NCBI GenBank assembly: GCA_041663585.1
Contig: JBAYMN010000001.1
Location: 70,652 to 134,651, forward strand
Source: JALOBO01 sp023228225
GTDB lineage: Bacteria; Bacillota; Clostridia; Christensenellales; UBA1242
Length of the DNA: 64,000 nucleotides
Direction: 5' to 3'
Shown here: piece by piece, positions 34,236 through 43,603 of the stretch
Layout of the letters: every line of letters begins with the position of its first letter
How positions within the stretch are numbered: the first letter of the stretch is position 1
Program-made: the position numbers and the translations under genes
The notes under the pieces: generated by a model
What the model was told of the DNA's origin: nothing
The model's database searches: none
What the model saw: only the letters and a program-made list of their open reading frames with translations

Positions 34236-35413
34236 TGAATTTTATTACTGTTACACAATTTAACACATACATTAGACAAATATTTGAGGCGGAAGAAATG
34301 CTATCAAATATTTCTATTTTGGGCGAAGTTTCGGGCGTGTCTATCGTGCGTGGTGTTGCTTATTTTAATGTTAAAGACCAAGGCGCAATTCTACCTTGTG
34401 TTTCTTTTAATTTGGGTGGTTTTATACTTAAAGATGGTGAACAGGTTATCGTTACAGGTAGCCCGAATTACTATGTTAAAGGTGGCAGACTTAATTTTAA
34501 TGTGAACCGCATAGTTTCTTATGGTGTGGGAGTGTTATATCAAAAGTTTTTGGAACTTAAAGATAAATTAGAAAAAGAAGGACTATTTGATGTAAGCAAA
34601 AAATTGCCTTTGCCTGAGATTATTAATAGAATAGGAGTTATTACTTCGCCAACAGGAGCGGTCGTTCATGATATTATTACTGTTGCAAACAGGCGAAATA
34701 GTGGTGTCGATATTGTAATTTATCCTATAAAAGTTCAAGGCGTTGGTGCCGAAAAAGAAATCGCAGATGCAATGGGCGTTATGCAAAATGCAAATGTTGA
34801 CGTTATAATTATTGCACGCGGTGGCGGTGGAATAGAAGATTTACAGCCATTTAATACCGAACTACTCGCACGGGCAATTTATAGCAGTAAAATTCCTACC
34901 GTTTCGGCAATAGGACACGAAACCGATTATACAATTGCGGATTTTGTGGCTTCGGTGCGGGTGGCAACACCATCGGCGGCAGCAGAAGTTTGCACTCCGG
35001 ATAACGCCTTAGAAAACAAAATATTTAATACGCTTGTATCAAAAATTAAAAATTTTGTTGTTGCAAAATTAAACAGTTGTTATAACGATTTTAATTCTGA
35101 ACTAAGAATGTTAAAACAAAGTATGAGTCATGCCACGTGCGAATACAAAATGAACATTGATTCGCTATATATCAATTCAAAAAAATCTATTGAACAAAAG
35201 TTACAGCATGAACTAAATGACATTAATTTAAAGGTAAATAGTCTAAATGCGTTGAATCCTATTAATTTATTAAAAGCGGGCTATGCAAAGTTATATGGTT
35301 TGGCAGGGGCTATTACGGATATTAGCAAAGTAAGTTTAGGGGAAAATATTGATATTTGTTTAATTGATGGTAGTTTAAAAACAAATGTAATTGAAATAAA
35401 AAGGAAGGTGTAA
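34235..35413 (+). CDS. xseA: Exodeoxyribonuclease VII large subunit
   Basis: 392 residues. N-terminal OB-fold (about 1-95, with NISILGEVSG and ILPCVSFN), then the catalytic region with RIGVITSPTGAVVHDI, IIARGGGGIEDLQPFN and SAIGHETDYTIADFVA, and a coiled-coil C-terminus. With XseB it degrades single-stranded DNA. Slightly shorter than the 400-450 norm in the coiled coil. Confidence 0.96.
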   Translation: MNFITVTQFNTYIRQIFEAEEMLSNISILGEVSGVSIVRGVAYFNVKDQGAILPCVSFNLGGFILKDGEQVIVTGSPNYYVKGGRLNFNVNRIVSYGVGVLYQKFLELKDKLEKEGLFDVSKKLPLPEIINRIGVITSPTGAVVHDIITVANRRNSGVDIVIYPIKVQGVGAEKEIADAMGVMQNANVDVIIIARGGGGIEDLQPFNTELLARAIYSSKIPTVSAIGHETDYTIADFVASVRVATPSAAAEVCTPDNALENKIFNTLVSKIKNFVVAKLNSCYNDFNSELRMLKQSMSHATCEYKMNIDSLYINSKKSIEQKLQHELNDINLKVNSLNALNPINLLKAGYAKLYGLAGAITDISKVSLGENIDICLIDGSLKTNVIEIKRKV

Positions 35414-35414
35414 T

Positions 35415-35669
35415 ATGTTAGACGGAAAAATTAAAAATTTGAATTTTAAAGAAGCAAGTAGTGAATTAGAAAAAATTGTTAAGGAATTAGAAAATCCTAA
35501 TATCACGCTAGAAAAAAGCACCGAACTATTTGAGCGTGGTGTAGAATTATCTAAAATATGTTACGACAAACTTGAACATACTCGTGGCAAAATAACTATG
35601 CTTTCAAAAGAACTTGAAGGACTAACTGAAAAACCATTCGTTTTACCAAATAGTAGTGATATTGAATAG
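35415..35669 (+). CDS. xseB: Exodeoxyribonuclease VII small subunit
   Basis: 84 residues, helical, with the family phrase FKEASSELEKIVKELENPNI and LEKSTELFERGVELSKICYDKL. It forms a cap of several copies on XseA. One base separates it from xseA. ispA and dxs, often next in Bacillota, do not follow; a convergent gene does. Confidence 0.95.
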   Translation: MLDGKIKNLNFKEASSELEKIVKELENPNITLEKSTELFERGVELSKICYDKLEHTRGKITMLSKELEGLTEKPFVLPNSSDIE

Positions 35670-35694
35670 ATTTTTTAATAAAAATTGAAAACAG

Positions 35695-35724
35695 GAAGTC
35701 TTACATCGTAAGTAAAACTTCTTT
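35695..35724. terminator. Terminator between convergent genes
   Basis: Two-part stem (GAAGT/ACTTC and CTTAC/GTAAG) with a one-sided TAAA bulge, then CTTT, between xseB and the convergent membrane gene. Confidence 0.55.
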
Positions 35725-35745
35725 CGCAGTTTACATTCTACATTT

Positions 35746-36552
35746 CTAAAAAACATCTTCTTTAATTATTACATTGTATTCTTTGTTAAAATATGAGAAT
35801 AGTGCAAATAGCATTAATATTGTTGCTGAGATTATATAATATAAATTATAGCGTACTATAAAACCCGCAAGTAGCAAAAATATTGCCATAAATATATAAC
35901 TTTTTGTTTTACTTTTATTAAAAGCCAAGTTTAAAAATTCTCTAAATGTGATTTTATTTGTAAATTTTAAATTTACTGTAATTTCGGGATAGTAATTAAT
36001 AGGTTTTAATAAATTAGTATATGTTGCGCAGTCATCTAATAAATAAATTTTTACATCGTCTAATTGCTTTGATAATGTAATTGCATTATTATCAAAATCC
36101 TTTGAACATACTACCGCTTTATGGGCTTTATATTTTTTAGCAAGAGCATAGGCTTTAATAATTATATCGGAAGTTGTTTTAATAGCGGAAAATGCGGGAA
36201 CTAAAATTACTCCGTTATGTTCGGCTATAAAAATACATTCTTCTTCCTTTATTGCGTTATATTTTTTTGATGCCAGTTCATAAAAAAACTGCAAGTTTTG
36301 TTCCTTCAATGAATACACAAATTGATTTATGCACGCTTTTATGTGTTGCTCTTCTTTTTTGTTTGAAAAGATTTTCTGTGCTTTTTTATGTTTAATTAAA
36401 ACTAGAATGACACTAATAAATGTAGTCAAAATCAGACTAACAAGTAGTGCAAAATATTGGTTACTTATATAAAATCTAGACCATAATAAACTTAGTACAA
36501 AAATTACTAATGTTCTAAACACAAAATCGGCATACACAGAAATTTTTTGCAT
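35746..36552 (-). CDS. Unknown membrane protein with a possible inactive Mrr-like domain
   Basis: 268 residues. Two membrane helices at about 10-28 and 31-51, a soluble domain at about 70-190, and two more helices near 213-250. The soluble part (VILVPAFSAIKTTSDIIIKAY, AKKYKAHKAVVCSKDFDNNAI, KIYLLDD) follows the rhythm of Mrr/restriction-endonuclease-like folds, but the catalytic strand that normally reads QxK or ExK is VPAF, so cleavage is unlikely. TAGGAG precedes the ATG. I offer the fold as a tentative reading; function unknown. Confidence 0.55.
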   Translation of the reverse strand: MQKISVYADFVFRTLVIFVLSLLWSRFYISNQYFALLVSLILTTFISVILVLIKHKKAQKIFSNKKEEQHIKACINQFVYSLKEQNLQFFYELASKKYNAIKEEECIFIAEHNGVILVPAFSAIKTTSDIIIKAYALAKKYKAHKAVVCSKDFDNNAITLSKQLDDVKIYLLDDCATYTNLLKPINYYPEITVNLKFTNKITFREFLNLAFNKSKTKSYIFMAIFLLLAGFIVRYNLYYIISATILMLFALFSYFNKEYNVIIKEDVF

Positions 36553-36618
36553 TATTACACTCCTATCACTGTGATTATTGACAAAAATTATTAATTTATA
36601 ACTAAATTTTATTTAAGG

Positions 36619-36648
36619 TTGACAAGTATACTTATGAAAAGTATACTT
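36619..36648 (+). promoter_or_regulatory. Consensus promoter overlapped by two palindromes
   Basis: TTGACA, 17 bases, TATACT. The 10-base palindrome AAGTATACTT occurs at 36624-36633 and 36639-36648, overlapping the -35 end, spacer and -10 box. This is an operator-like pattern for a repressor, or a hairpin. It serves the PAP2-TsaE gene. Confidence 0.6.
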
Positions 36649-36702
36649 AAAAAATAATAATTATTAATAAGAATAGAACCATTTTAAATTTTGGAGCGAA
36701 AT

Positions 36703-38037
36703 GTGGAAATTAATATAGTAAAATTCATTCAATCATTTGGTAATGAATTTTTAAATAATTTTTTTAGTATAATATCTGAACTAGGTAACAAGTATTTTTT
36801 TATAATAATCACACTTGTTGTTTATTGGTGTTATAATAAAAAATTCGCCTTTAAGTTTATGTTTATATATTTATCGGGAGTGGTATTTAATTCGTGTTTA
36901 AAAATTGTAATTAATCGTCCAAGGCCATATACTTCATCAAACGAAATAATTAATTTAGAGCCGGAAAATACTGGTACATCTATGCCCAGTTCACACGCTT
37001 TTGGGATTTCATTAATTGGTAGTCAAATTTATAAACAATATTATTTAGAAGCACAAAGCCACACAAAATTAAAAAAATTTAAAGGGCTTCTATTGACTAC
37101 AATTACTATTTTAATTACACTTGTTTGTTTTTCTCGTATTTATTTAGGTCAGCATTATTTATCAGATGTTTTGGTGGGTACGTTTTCAGGCGTATTATTT
37201 TCTGTGTTTGCTTCAAAATTGTATAAAGTAGTTGGCGACAAAGAGGAGTTTTATGGGCTTATAGTAATTCCGCTTACTATTATTGCTTGTGGTGTTGCGT
37301 ATAAACAATTATTCATTTATAGCCAAACTTATACTTTGTTTTATACGATTGCCGGAACTTTAAGTGCAACCATGCTAGGTTATTATTTAGAAAAGCATTT
37401 TATTAAATATGAGCCAAAAACAACATTTGTTTTCACACTACTTAAAATTATATTTGGCTTTATTAGTACAATTGTGCTATTATTAATATTAGAAATGTTA
37501 CTTCCACCCATATTAATTTTGGTATATATAAAGTACTTTATTGTTGGGTTGTGGGCTTTTGCAGGAGTTATGAAAATGTTTAAACTTTTTTCATTACATT
37601 TTAATAAAACATGTTATAAAACTTTCAGTGCACATGGTACAGAAAAACTTGGCACTAGATTAGGCAAAAAACTTAAAGCAGGCGATGTAGTGCTACTAAT
37701 AGGCGAACTTGGGGCGGGAAAAACCGCAATTACCAAAGGTATTGCAAAGGCGTTAAAGGTAACCGAAAATGTGGTAAGCCCAACTTTTACAATTATGAAT
37801 GAATATGCTGATGGTGCTATTCCACTTTATCACTTTGATATGTATAGAATTAGCAATGTTGATGAAATTCAAGAAACTGGATTAATTGAATATTTAAATT
37901 CCGATCGCGGAATTTGTGTAATTGAATGGCCACAAAATATTTCACCTATTTTGCCAAAGAAATCAATAATTGTAAAATTAGATAAAACTAAAAATCCGAA
38001 TGAAAGAATAATAAAAATTGAAGGACTAAAAATATGA
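36703..38037 (+). CDS. tsaE: Fusion of a PAP2 membrane phosphatase with the t6A ATPase TsaE
   Basis: 444 residues from a GTG preceded by TTTGGAG; an earlier TTG is inside the ribosome site. About residues 1-300 are a membrane PAP2-type phosphatase with KIVINRPRP, MPSSHAFG and SRIYLGQHYLSD, plus extra membrane helices. About 305-444 are complete TsaE, with Walker A GELGAGKT near 335, VSPTFTIMNEY, LYHFDMYR and VIEWP. The frame is unbroken and no start with a ribosome site was seen before the TsaE part. TsaE supports t6A synthesis with TsaB/TsaD; the phosphatase probably acts on lipid phosphates. Linking the two is unusual. Confidence 0.88.
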   Translation: MEINIVKFIQSFGNEFLNNFFSIISELGNKYFFIIITLVVYWCYNKKFAFKFMFIYLSGVVFNSCLKIVINRPRPYTSSNEIINLEPENTGTSMPSSHAFGISLIGSQIYKQYYLEAQSHTKLKKFKGLLLTTITILITLVCFSRIYLGQHYLSDVLVGTFSGVLFSVFASKLYKVVGDKEEFYGLIVIPLTIIACGVAYKQLFIYSQTYTLFYTIAGTLSATMLGYYLEKHFIKYEPKTTFVFTLLKIIFGFISTIVLLLILEMLLPPILILVYIKYFIVGLWAFAGVMKMFKLFSLHFNKTCYKTFSAHGTEKLGTRLGKKLKAGDVVLLIGELGAGKTAITKGIAKALKVTENVVSPTFTIMNEYADGAIPLYHFDMYRISNVDEIQETGLIEYLNSDRGICVIEWPQNISPILPKKSIIVKLDKTKNPNERIIKIEGLKI

Positions 38038-38702
38038 ATATTTTAGCAATAAATACAGCCGAAAATACACTTTGTATTGCACTTAAATACAAAGGAAAAT
38101 TATATGAAATTAAAGAAAATAATGTGCAACATTCCATAAGTTTAATCACTGCAATTGACAAATTGCTCAAAGCAATAAATGCAAAATTAAACGAAATGGA
38201 TTTGTTTGGAGTTGTAGTTGGTCCTGGTTCATTTACCGGAATACGAATAGGACTTGCCACAGTTAAAGCGTTTGCATACGCATTAAATAAAAATATTGTG
38301 GGCGTAAACTCACTTGAATACTATGCATATAATAGTTTAAGTGATTTTACAAATGGTAAAAATATAGTAAGTATGCTTGATGCGGGTTCTGGTCTTATTT
38401 ATTTTGCGGAGTACGATAATAGTTTAAAAGAAATTGTCGCTCCAACCGCATACACGATTGAAGAAGCAAAAAAGTTTTCTAGTGGAAAAAATATTGTTGT
38501 ACAGACATTAGATAAATTATGTAATGCAGAGTTTACAAATGTAAATGCAATAGAATTTAATAATTCAAAATACATAGAATTGATAGAGAAGAAAGCAAAA
38601 TTAAATTGCATAAATACTTCTAAAAATATTATGCCTTTATATATAAGATTATCGCAGGCAGAAAACGACCTTATAAAAAAGGGAAAAAAGACAAATGTTT
38701 AA
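38034..38702 (+). CDS. tsaB: t6A biosynthesis protein TsaB
   Basis: 222 residues, ASKHA-fold partner of TsaD. ILAINTAENTLCIAL at the start, VVGPGSFTGIRIGLATVKAFAYAL near residues 62-84. The length and short C-terminal part suit TsaB of Clostridia. It overlaps both neighbours (four bases with tsaE, eight with rimI). tsaD, often the fourth member, is outside this cluster. Confidence 0.95.
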   Translation: MNILAINTAENTLCIALKYKGKLYEIKENNVQHSISLITAIDKLLKAINAKLNEMDLFGVVVGPGSFTGIRIGLATVKAFAYALNKNIVGVNSLEYYAYNSLSDFTNGKNIVSMLDAGSGLIYFAEYDNSLKEIVAPTAYTIEEAKKFSSGKNIVVQTLDKLCNAEFTNVNAIEFNNSKYIELIEKKAKLNCINTSKNIMPLYIRLSQAENDLIKKGKKTNV

Positions 38703-39141
38703 CACAAAAATACAAAAGATGAGCGAAAGCAACTTAGATAAAGTAATGCAGATTGAAAATGCATGTTTTACTGGTGAAGTGTGGACAAAAGAATCCTTTA
38801 AACAAGATATTGTAAATGCCGAGCATAGACTTTGTTTTGTATTAATAGAAAAAACAACAGTAATAGGTTATGCGGTTCTTGATATTTTAGATGAAGAATA
38901 TGACTTATTAAAAATAGCCATAGACATAAGTAAGCGAAGGCAGGGGTTTGCTACAATTTTATTTAATTATATTAAGGCGAATGCAAAAATACAAGGGATA
39001 AATAAAATATCTTTGCTGGTTAGACAAAGCAACACTGAGGCAAAAAACTTATATATTAAATTAGGTTTTAAAGAAATTGCACTTAGAAAACATGCATATC
39101 CTGATGGCGAACACGGAATTTTTATGTGTACTAATGTTTAA
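38695..39141 (+). CDS. rimI: Ribosomal-protein-alanine N-acetyltransferase RimI
   Basis: 148 residues, GNAT fold. Acetyl-CoA-binding motif A appears as ISKRRQGFATILFNYI, with the late NTEAKNLYIKLGFKEIALRKHAY typical of RimI. It acetylates the N-terminus of S18. Its usual linkage to tsaE and tsaB is kept. Confidence 0.92.
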   Translation: MFNTKIQKMSESNLDKVMQIENACFTGEVWTKESFKQDIVNAEHRLCFVLIEKTTVIGYAVLDILDEEYDLLKIAIDISKRRQGFATILFNYIKANAKIQGINKISLLVRQSNTEAKNLYIKLGFKEIALRKHAYPDGEHGIFMCTNV

Positions 39142-39177
39142 AATTTTTTTAAATTTTCTACAAATTAGGTTCTTAAC

Positions 39178-39936
39178 ATAAATCATTATTCAGAAAAATT
39201 TAAAATAGGCATTAATTATTCAGTACAAGGTAGCGGAAAGCCGGTATTATTTTTGCATGGCTGGGGTGGCAATCAATTAAATTTTAAAGGTGTAATTGAC
39301 TATTTGCTTTTTAGAGGTGAACAACATAAGTGCATTAATTTAGATTTTCCGCCTTTTGGCCATAGCACAAAATCCGACAACTCTTTAACCATATATGATT
39401 ATGCAGATATGGTTTATGACCTTATAAAAGCATTAAATATTGACAATTTAAGTATTGTAGGACATTCATTTGGTGGCAGGGTAGCGCTAATAATTGCTTC
39501 ACAGTATCCCGAAATTTTAAATAAATTAATATTAGTTAATAGCGCCGGAATTAAGCCTCGCTTTAACTTAATTAAAAAACTAAAAATTGCTGTATATAAA
39601 ACAGCAAAATTTTTAAATTTAAAACACATTTTAAAAATTAATTTGACAAAATTTGGCTCATCAAATTACAAAGATTTAGATAACGTGATGAAACAGACTT
39701 TTATTAACATTATAAATGCGGATTTAACCGATTTAATACCGCTAATTAAAGCAGACACACTTATATTTTGGGGCAAAAAAGACCGTGAAACCCCGATCTA
39801 TATGGCAAAAAAATTACATAAACTAATTTTTGGTAGTAAACTTGTTATTTGTAACGGAGGGCATTATTCGTATTTAGATTGCTTTAACATATTTTTAAAT
39901 AATATCATAATATTCTTAAATAGAGGTAACTCGTGA
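39178..39936 (+). CDS. Alpha/beta hydrolase, start codon uncertain
   Basis: About 250 residues. The oxyanion segment LFLHGWGGNQ, the nucleophile elbow VGHSFGGR (Ser), an acid in FWGKKDRETP and the final His in CNGGHYSYL form a complete catalytic set. Strand text upstream of the first usable codon (a TTG at 39253, inside the LHGWGG segment) clearly codes: INYSVQGSGKPVLF. The frame opens at 39169 and contains no ATG, GTG or TTG before that TTG. ATA at 39178 sits eight bases after TTAGG and is the best near-cognate guess. It precedes MurF-like and Ddl genes, a known Clostridia grouping. Substrate unknown. Confidence 0.75.
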   Translation: MNHYSEKFKIGINYSVQGSGKPVLFLHGWGGNQLNFKGVIDYLLFRGEQHKCINLDFPPFGHSTKSDNSLTIYDYADMVYDLIKALNIDNLSIVGHSFGGRVALIIASQYPEILNKLILVNSAGIKPRFNLIKKLKIAVYKTAKFLNLKHILKINLTKFGSSNYKDLDNVMKQTFINIINADLTDLIPLIKADTLIFWGKKDRETPIYMAKKLHKLIFGSKLVICNGGHYSYLDCFNIFLNNIIIFLNRGNS

Positions 39937-41561
39937 ATATTTTTTGTGGTTTAAATTTTGTGAAACTAATTCTTTGTGCTATTTCTAATAGTATACTAGT
40001 GTGCTTTATAGCATATAAATTTTTACAGATTTTTCAATTATTAAATTATAAAAGTGCCAATTTTTTAAAAACACTTTTTAATAAAAATAGTAAAACTTTA
40101 ATTCGTGTTTTAATTCTAAGTTTAATTACAATATATTGCACTATGGCTACTTATATACTACTAGAAAGGCATAGTGGCGAATTTTTAAATTACTTGCCGA
40201 TTTTATATTACATATATTTTTTTAGTGTTTATATTTATGACATTCACAAGGAAAATAAAAAAATTAAGTTAAAATATACTTCAAGAGTAGTAAGATTGTT
40301 GATTTGTTTTGGATTAATAATTGCCATAAACACATTAGTGCTTGTTGCTATTTCATTTACCATATTATCACATTTACAGTACATTATATTGGCAATAACA
40401 CCTATACTTATACCATTGCAAATTTTGCTTGCAAATATGTTATTACAGCCGATTGAACTACTAATAAAACGATTTTACATAATAAAAGCAAAACGAAAAC
40501 TGGCTGGTTTGAAGAACTTAATTAAAATTGGCATTACTGGTAGTTATGGTAAAACCAGCACAAAATTCATCTTAAAAACTTTGCTAGATGAAAAATATAA
40601 AGTTTGTGTTACGCCGGCTAGTTTTAATACGCCAATGGGGATTACAAAAACAATTTTAAATGCTTTACTGCCTGATACGGATATTTTTATTGCAGAAATG
40701 GGCGCAAGACACTCGGGTGATATAAGATATTTATGTGAACTTATCAAGCCCGAACACGCAATATTAACTTCAATTGGCAACCAGCATTTAGAAACATTTA
40801 AAACGATAGAGAATATTACTCATACAAAATATGAATTAATAGAAAATTTGTCAGTTAATGGAATTGCAGTATTTAATGGCAATGATAAATTAGTAAAATC
40901 ATTATATGAAAAAACAAATTTATCGGGCAAAATTTATACTGCGCTTAATGATAAACAGGCTTTTATAAGCGCCGAAAATGTTGTAGTAACCGAAAATGGT
41001 ACTACATTTGATTTAAATATAGATAAAAACATAATAACTTGCCACACATTATTATTAGGCGAACACAATATTGAAAACCTTATTATGGCGGTCGCACTTA
41101 GTTACAAATTAGGACTATCAATAAAAGAAATAATAAATGGCATAGATAAAATCAAACCGATTGAACATAGGCTTGAACTGATAAAGACAGAGAGTGGAGT
41201 AATTATTCTAGATGATTCATACAATGCTAGTGTGGTTGGTACGGAGCAAGCACTAAAAGTATTATCAAAATTTAATCACCGTAGGGTTGTAATGACGCCA
41301 GGCATTATTGAACTCGGCAGTATTGAAAAGCAAGAAAATTATAAGTTAGGCTCTAAAATTGCTACTGTTGCAGACTTAGTATTAATAGTAAATAAAATTC
41401 ATTCACAAGAAATTAAACAGGGCCTAATTGACAGTGGATTTAATAAAAAAAATATTTTAAAATTTGATACTCTAATATCGGCACAAACAGAATTTAAAAA
41501 CATTTTAAATGCAGGTGATGTGTTACTTATTATGAATGATTTGCCCGATAATTTTATATAA
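39933..41561 (+). CDS. murF: MurF-type Mur ligase with N-terminal membrane domain
   Basis: 542 residues from a GTG overlapping the hydrolase stop, behind AGAGGTAA. About residues 1-175 hold four or five membrane helices; the ligase follows, with the ATP loop GITGSYGKTSTK near 198, EMGARHSGDI, HGxN-like TSIGNQHLETF and DDSYNAS. It would join D-Ala-D-Ala to UDP-MurNAc-tripeptide. Membrane-anchored versions next to a hydrolase and a Ddl are seen in some Clostridia. Whether it replaces or supplements a soluble MurF is unknown. Confidence 0.85.
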   Translation: MNIFCGLNFVKLILCAISNSILVCFIAYKFLQIFQLLNYKSANFLKTLFNKNSKTLIRVLILSLITIYCTMATYILLERHSGEFLNYLPILYYIYFFSVYIYDIHKENKKIKLKYTSRVVRLLICFGLIIAINTLVLVAISFTILSHLQYIILAITPILIPLQILLANMLLQPIELLIKRFYIIKAKRKLAGLKNLIKIGITGSYGKTSTKFILKTLLDEKYKVCVTPASFNTPMGITKTILNALLPDTDIFIAEMGARHSGDIRYLCELIKPEHAILTSIGNQHLETFKTIENITHTKYELIENLSVNGIAVFNGNDKLVKSLYEKTNLSGKIYTALNDKQAFISAENVVVTENGTTFDLNIDKNIITCHTLLLGEHNIENLIMAVALSYKLGLSIKEIINGIDKIKPIEHRLELIKTESGVIILDDSYNASVVGTEQALKVLSKFNHRRVVMTPGIIELGSIEKQENYKLGSKIATVADLVLIVNKIHSQEIKQGLIDSGFNKKNILKFDTLISAQTEFKNILNAGDVLLIMNDLPDNFI

Positions 41562-41641
41562 TTTTAATAAACAAAATGTATAAATATACAATTTCATAAA
41601 TAATATACAAAATACAAATTAACATAAAGGAATATAAAAAA

Positions 41642-42793
41642 ATGAAAAAAAATATTATTGTAATTTATGGTGGTAAAAGTGTAGAACACGATATATCAAT
41701 TATTACTGGACTGCAAGTTGTGCATAACGCTTCAAATGAATATAATATTATTCCTATTTATATTGATAGACAAGGCAAATGGTACACGGGTAAAAAATTT
41801 ATAGACATTAATATTTATGCAGATTTTAAATCTAATAATAAAGTGCAAAAAACTGAGGTTGTAATATTACCGAGTTCAAATTTTTTATATAAAAAAAGTG
41901 GCAAAGCATTCAAACAATATATAAAAATTGATTGTGTAATTTTGGCTATGCATGGACTAAATGGAGAAGATGGTACACTACAAGGACTTTTAGAATTATC
42001 TGGTATACCTTACACTTCTTCCGGTACGCTGGGTGCTTCATGTGCAATGGATAAAATTGTTATGAAAATGCTTTTTAGTGCGTGTGGACTTAATATTTTG
42101 CCATACACTTGGATTTTGCGTGAAGAATTTAATGTTAATAGCGAAAAAGTTTTATTAGATATAGAAAACAAATTGAATTATCCTATTATTGTTAAACCTT
42201 CTAATTTGGGCAGTAGTATAGGTATAACTATTAGCAATAATCGCACGGAACTTAAACATTCAATAGATATTGCTTGTTATTATGATAGTAGAATTATACT
42301 AGAAAAAGCATTGACAAATTTTAAAGAAATAAACTGTTCTGCATTAGGAACTTCCGACAATGTAATGGTTTCAGAATGTGAAGAACCTGTTAATTGGCAT
42401 AAGTTTTTGTCATTTGAAGATAAGTATATCAAAGGTAATGGCAAAAATAAAGGTATGCACAATTTGGCACGGATTTTGCCTGCTAATATAACACAGGAAA
42501 TTAAAATTTTGATACAAAATTATACTTGTACAGTGTTTAAAACCTTTGAATGCAAAGGAGTAGTGAGGGTTGATTATTTAATAGACAATACAACAAATGC
42601 GGTTTATATAAACGAAATTAATACGATACCGGGTTCTTTTGCATTTTACTTATGGGAAGAAAGCAAAATTAAATTCTCTAAACTTATTACTACACTTATA
42701 GAAATTGCGGATAATGCTTACAAGCAAAAAAACAAAAATGAATATGCCTACAATTCTGAGGTACTAAAAAAATTTGCGGTAAAATCAAAATAA
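41642..42793 (+). CDS. ddl: D-alanine--D-alanine ligase
   Basis: 383 residues, ATP-grasp. YGGKSVEHDISIITG at the start, AMHGLNGEDGTLQGLLELSGIPYTSSG, PIIVKPSNLGSSIGI, and the Mg-binding NEINTIPGSFAFYLW. The D-Ala-D-Ala type is likely from length and context next to the MurF-like gene; resistance-type D-Ala-D-Lac or D-Ser ligases are not suggested by neighbours. The family usually ends near residue 360; a Lys-rich tail adds about 20 residues. Confidence 0.93.
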   Translation: MKKNIIVIYGGKSVEHDISIITGLQVVHNASNEYNIIPIYIDRQGKWYTGKKFIDINIYADFKSNNKVQKTEVVILPSSNFLYKKSGKAFKQYIKIDCVILAMHGLNGEDGTLQGLLELSGIPYTSSGTLGASCAMDKIVMKMLFSACGLNILPYTWILREEFNVNSEKVLLDIENKLNYPIIVKPSNLGSSIGITISNNRTELKHSIDIACYYDSRIILEKALTNFKEINCSALGTSDNVMVSECEEPVNWHKFLSFEDKYIKGNGKNKGMHNLARILPANITQEIKILIQNYTCTVFKTFECKGVVRVDYLIDNTTNAVYINEINTIPGSFAFYLWEESKIKFSKLITTLIEIADNAYKQKNKNEYAYNSEVLKKFAVKSK

Positions 42794-42863
42794 AATAAAT
42801 GACATATTATAAAAAATCTTGTAATAAACTGTGTTCACAAAGTGCTTTGATATGTTAAATTGC

Positions 42864-42892
42864 TTGTTTAATACCACTCTTTATGTTATTAT
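42864..42892 (+). promoter_or_regulatory. Promoter
   Basis: TTGTTT, 17 bases, TATTAT, 15 bases before the next start codon, which has GAGG. Confidence 0.5.
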
Positions 42893-42907
42893 AAATAGAG
42901 GCAAAAA

Positions 42908-43489
42908 ATGATTTCAAAATTATTATATGACAATGTGGCATCTTTAAATGACAAATTAATTTGCACACTAATTATTTTAGCGACAGTTATTTTTGTGATA
43001 GGCAGTATTTTTTATATTATTAAAATGGCAAAAGTGCAAAAAAAGTTACGCACTTCTTCTGTTTTGATAAAACTTTCTAATTCTAAAATAGGGTATATAA
43101 CACTTTCGGTTATAGCGGTTTTGGCTTCAATATTTTTTATTTGGAAAGTGTTAAATGTTAATGAAATTATTTTAACAACATTATATATTTCTGGATCTAT
43201 AATGTGCGTTTCTGTTTGCGCTATGTTTATAATAAGAATAACCGCAAATGCTGGTGTAACACAAAATGGAATTTATTTGTTTTCTAAGTTTATACAGTGG
43301 GAAAATCTGCATGATTTTTACATTAATGAGAAAAAATGCAAAGTTGTATTAAGTACAAATTGGAAAGGTCCGCTGTCGCTTATTGGTACAACATTTCCGC
43401 TGGAATTTGATAAAGACAAATTAGAACTACTCAAAAAAATACTAACCGAAAATAGAAACAAATTTTTTGCCAACTTAGAAATTAGGTAG
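42908..43489 (+). CDS. Unknown membrane protein with a PH-like C-terminus
   Basis: 193 residues. Helices at about 17-39, 60-77 and 84-105, then a C-terminal beta-rich domain (GIYLFSKFIQWENLHDFYI, CKVVLSTNW, FPLEFDKDKLELLKKIL). This pattern recalls the small bacterial PH-like/DUF5673 group of membrane proteins. The order ddl - this gene - ftsA-ftsZ suggests a place near cell-envelope or division functions, but that is weak evidence. Confidence 0.55.
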   Translation: MISKLLYDNVASLNDKLICTLIILATVIFVIGSIFYIIKMAKVQKKLRTSSVLIKLSNSKIGYITLSVIAVLASIFFIWKVLNVNEIILTTLYISGSIMCVSVCAMFIIRITANAGVTQNGIYLFSKFIQWENLHDFYINEKKCKVVLSTNWKGPLSLIGTTFPLEFDKDKLELLKKILTENRNKFFANLEIR

Positions 43490-43513
43490 TTTAAAGTATT
43501 TAACATAAATTCA

Positions 43514-43543
43514 TTGACTTTAATTCATTATTTAATATATAAT
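43514..43543 (+). promoter_or_regulatory. Promoter for ftsA-ftsZ
   Basis: TTGACT, 18 bases, TATAAT, 60 bases upstream of ftsA. Confidence 0.65.
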
Positions 43544-43603
43544 TAGTCATAATAAATAATAATTTATTAATAAATTAATTAACATTTTAAGTTTGGAGCG
43601 CTA

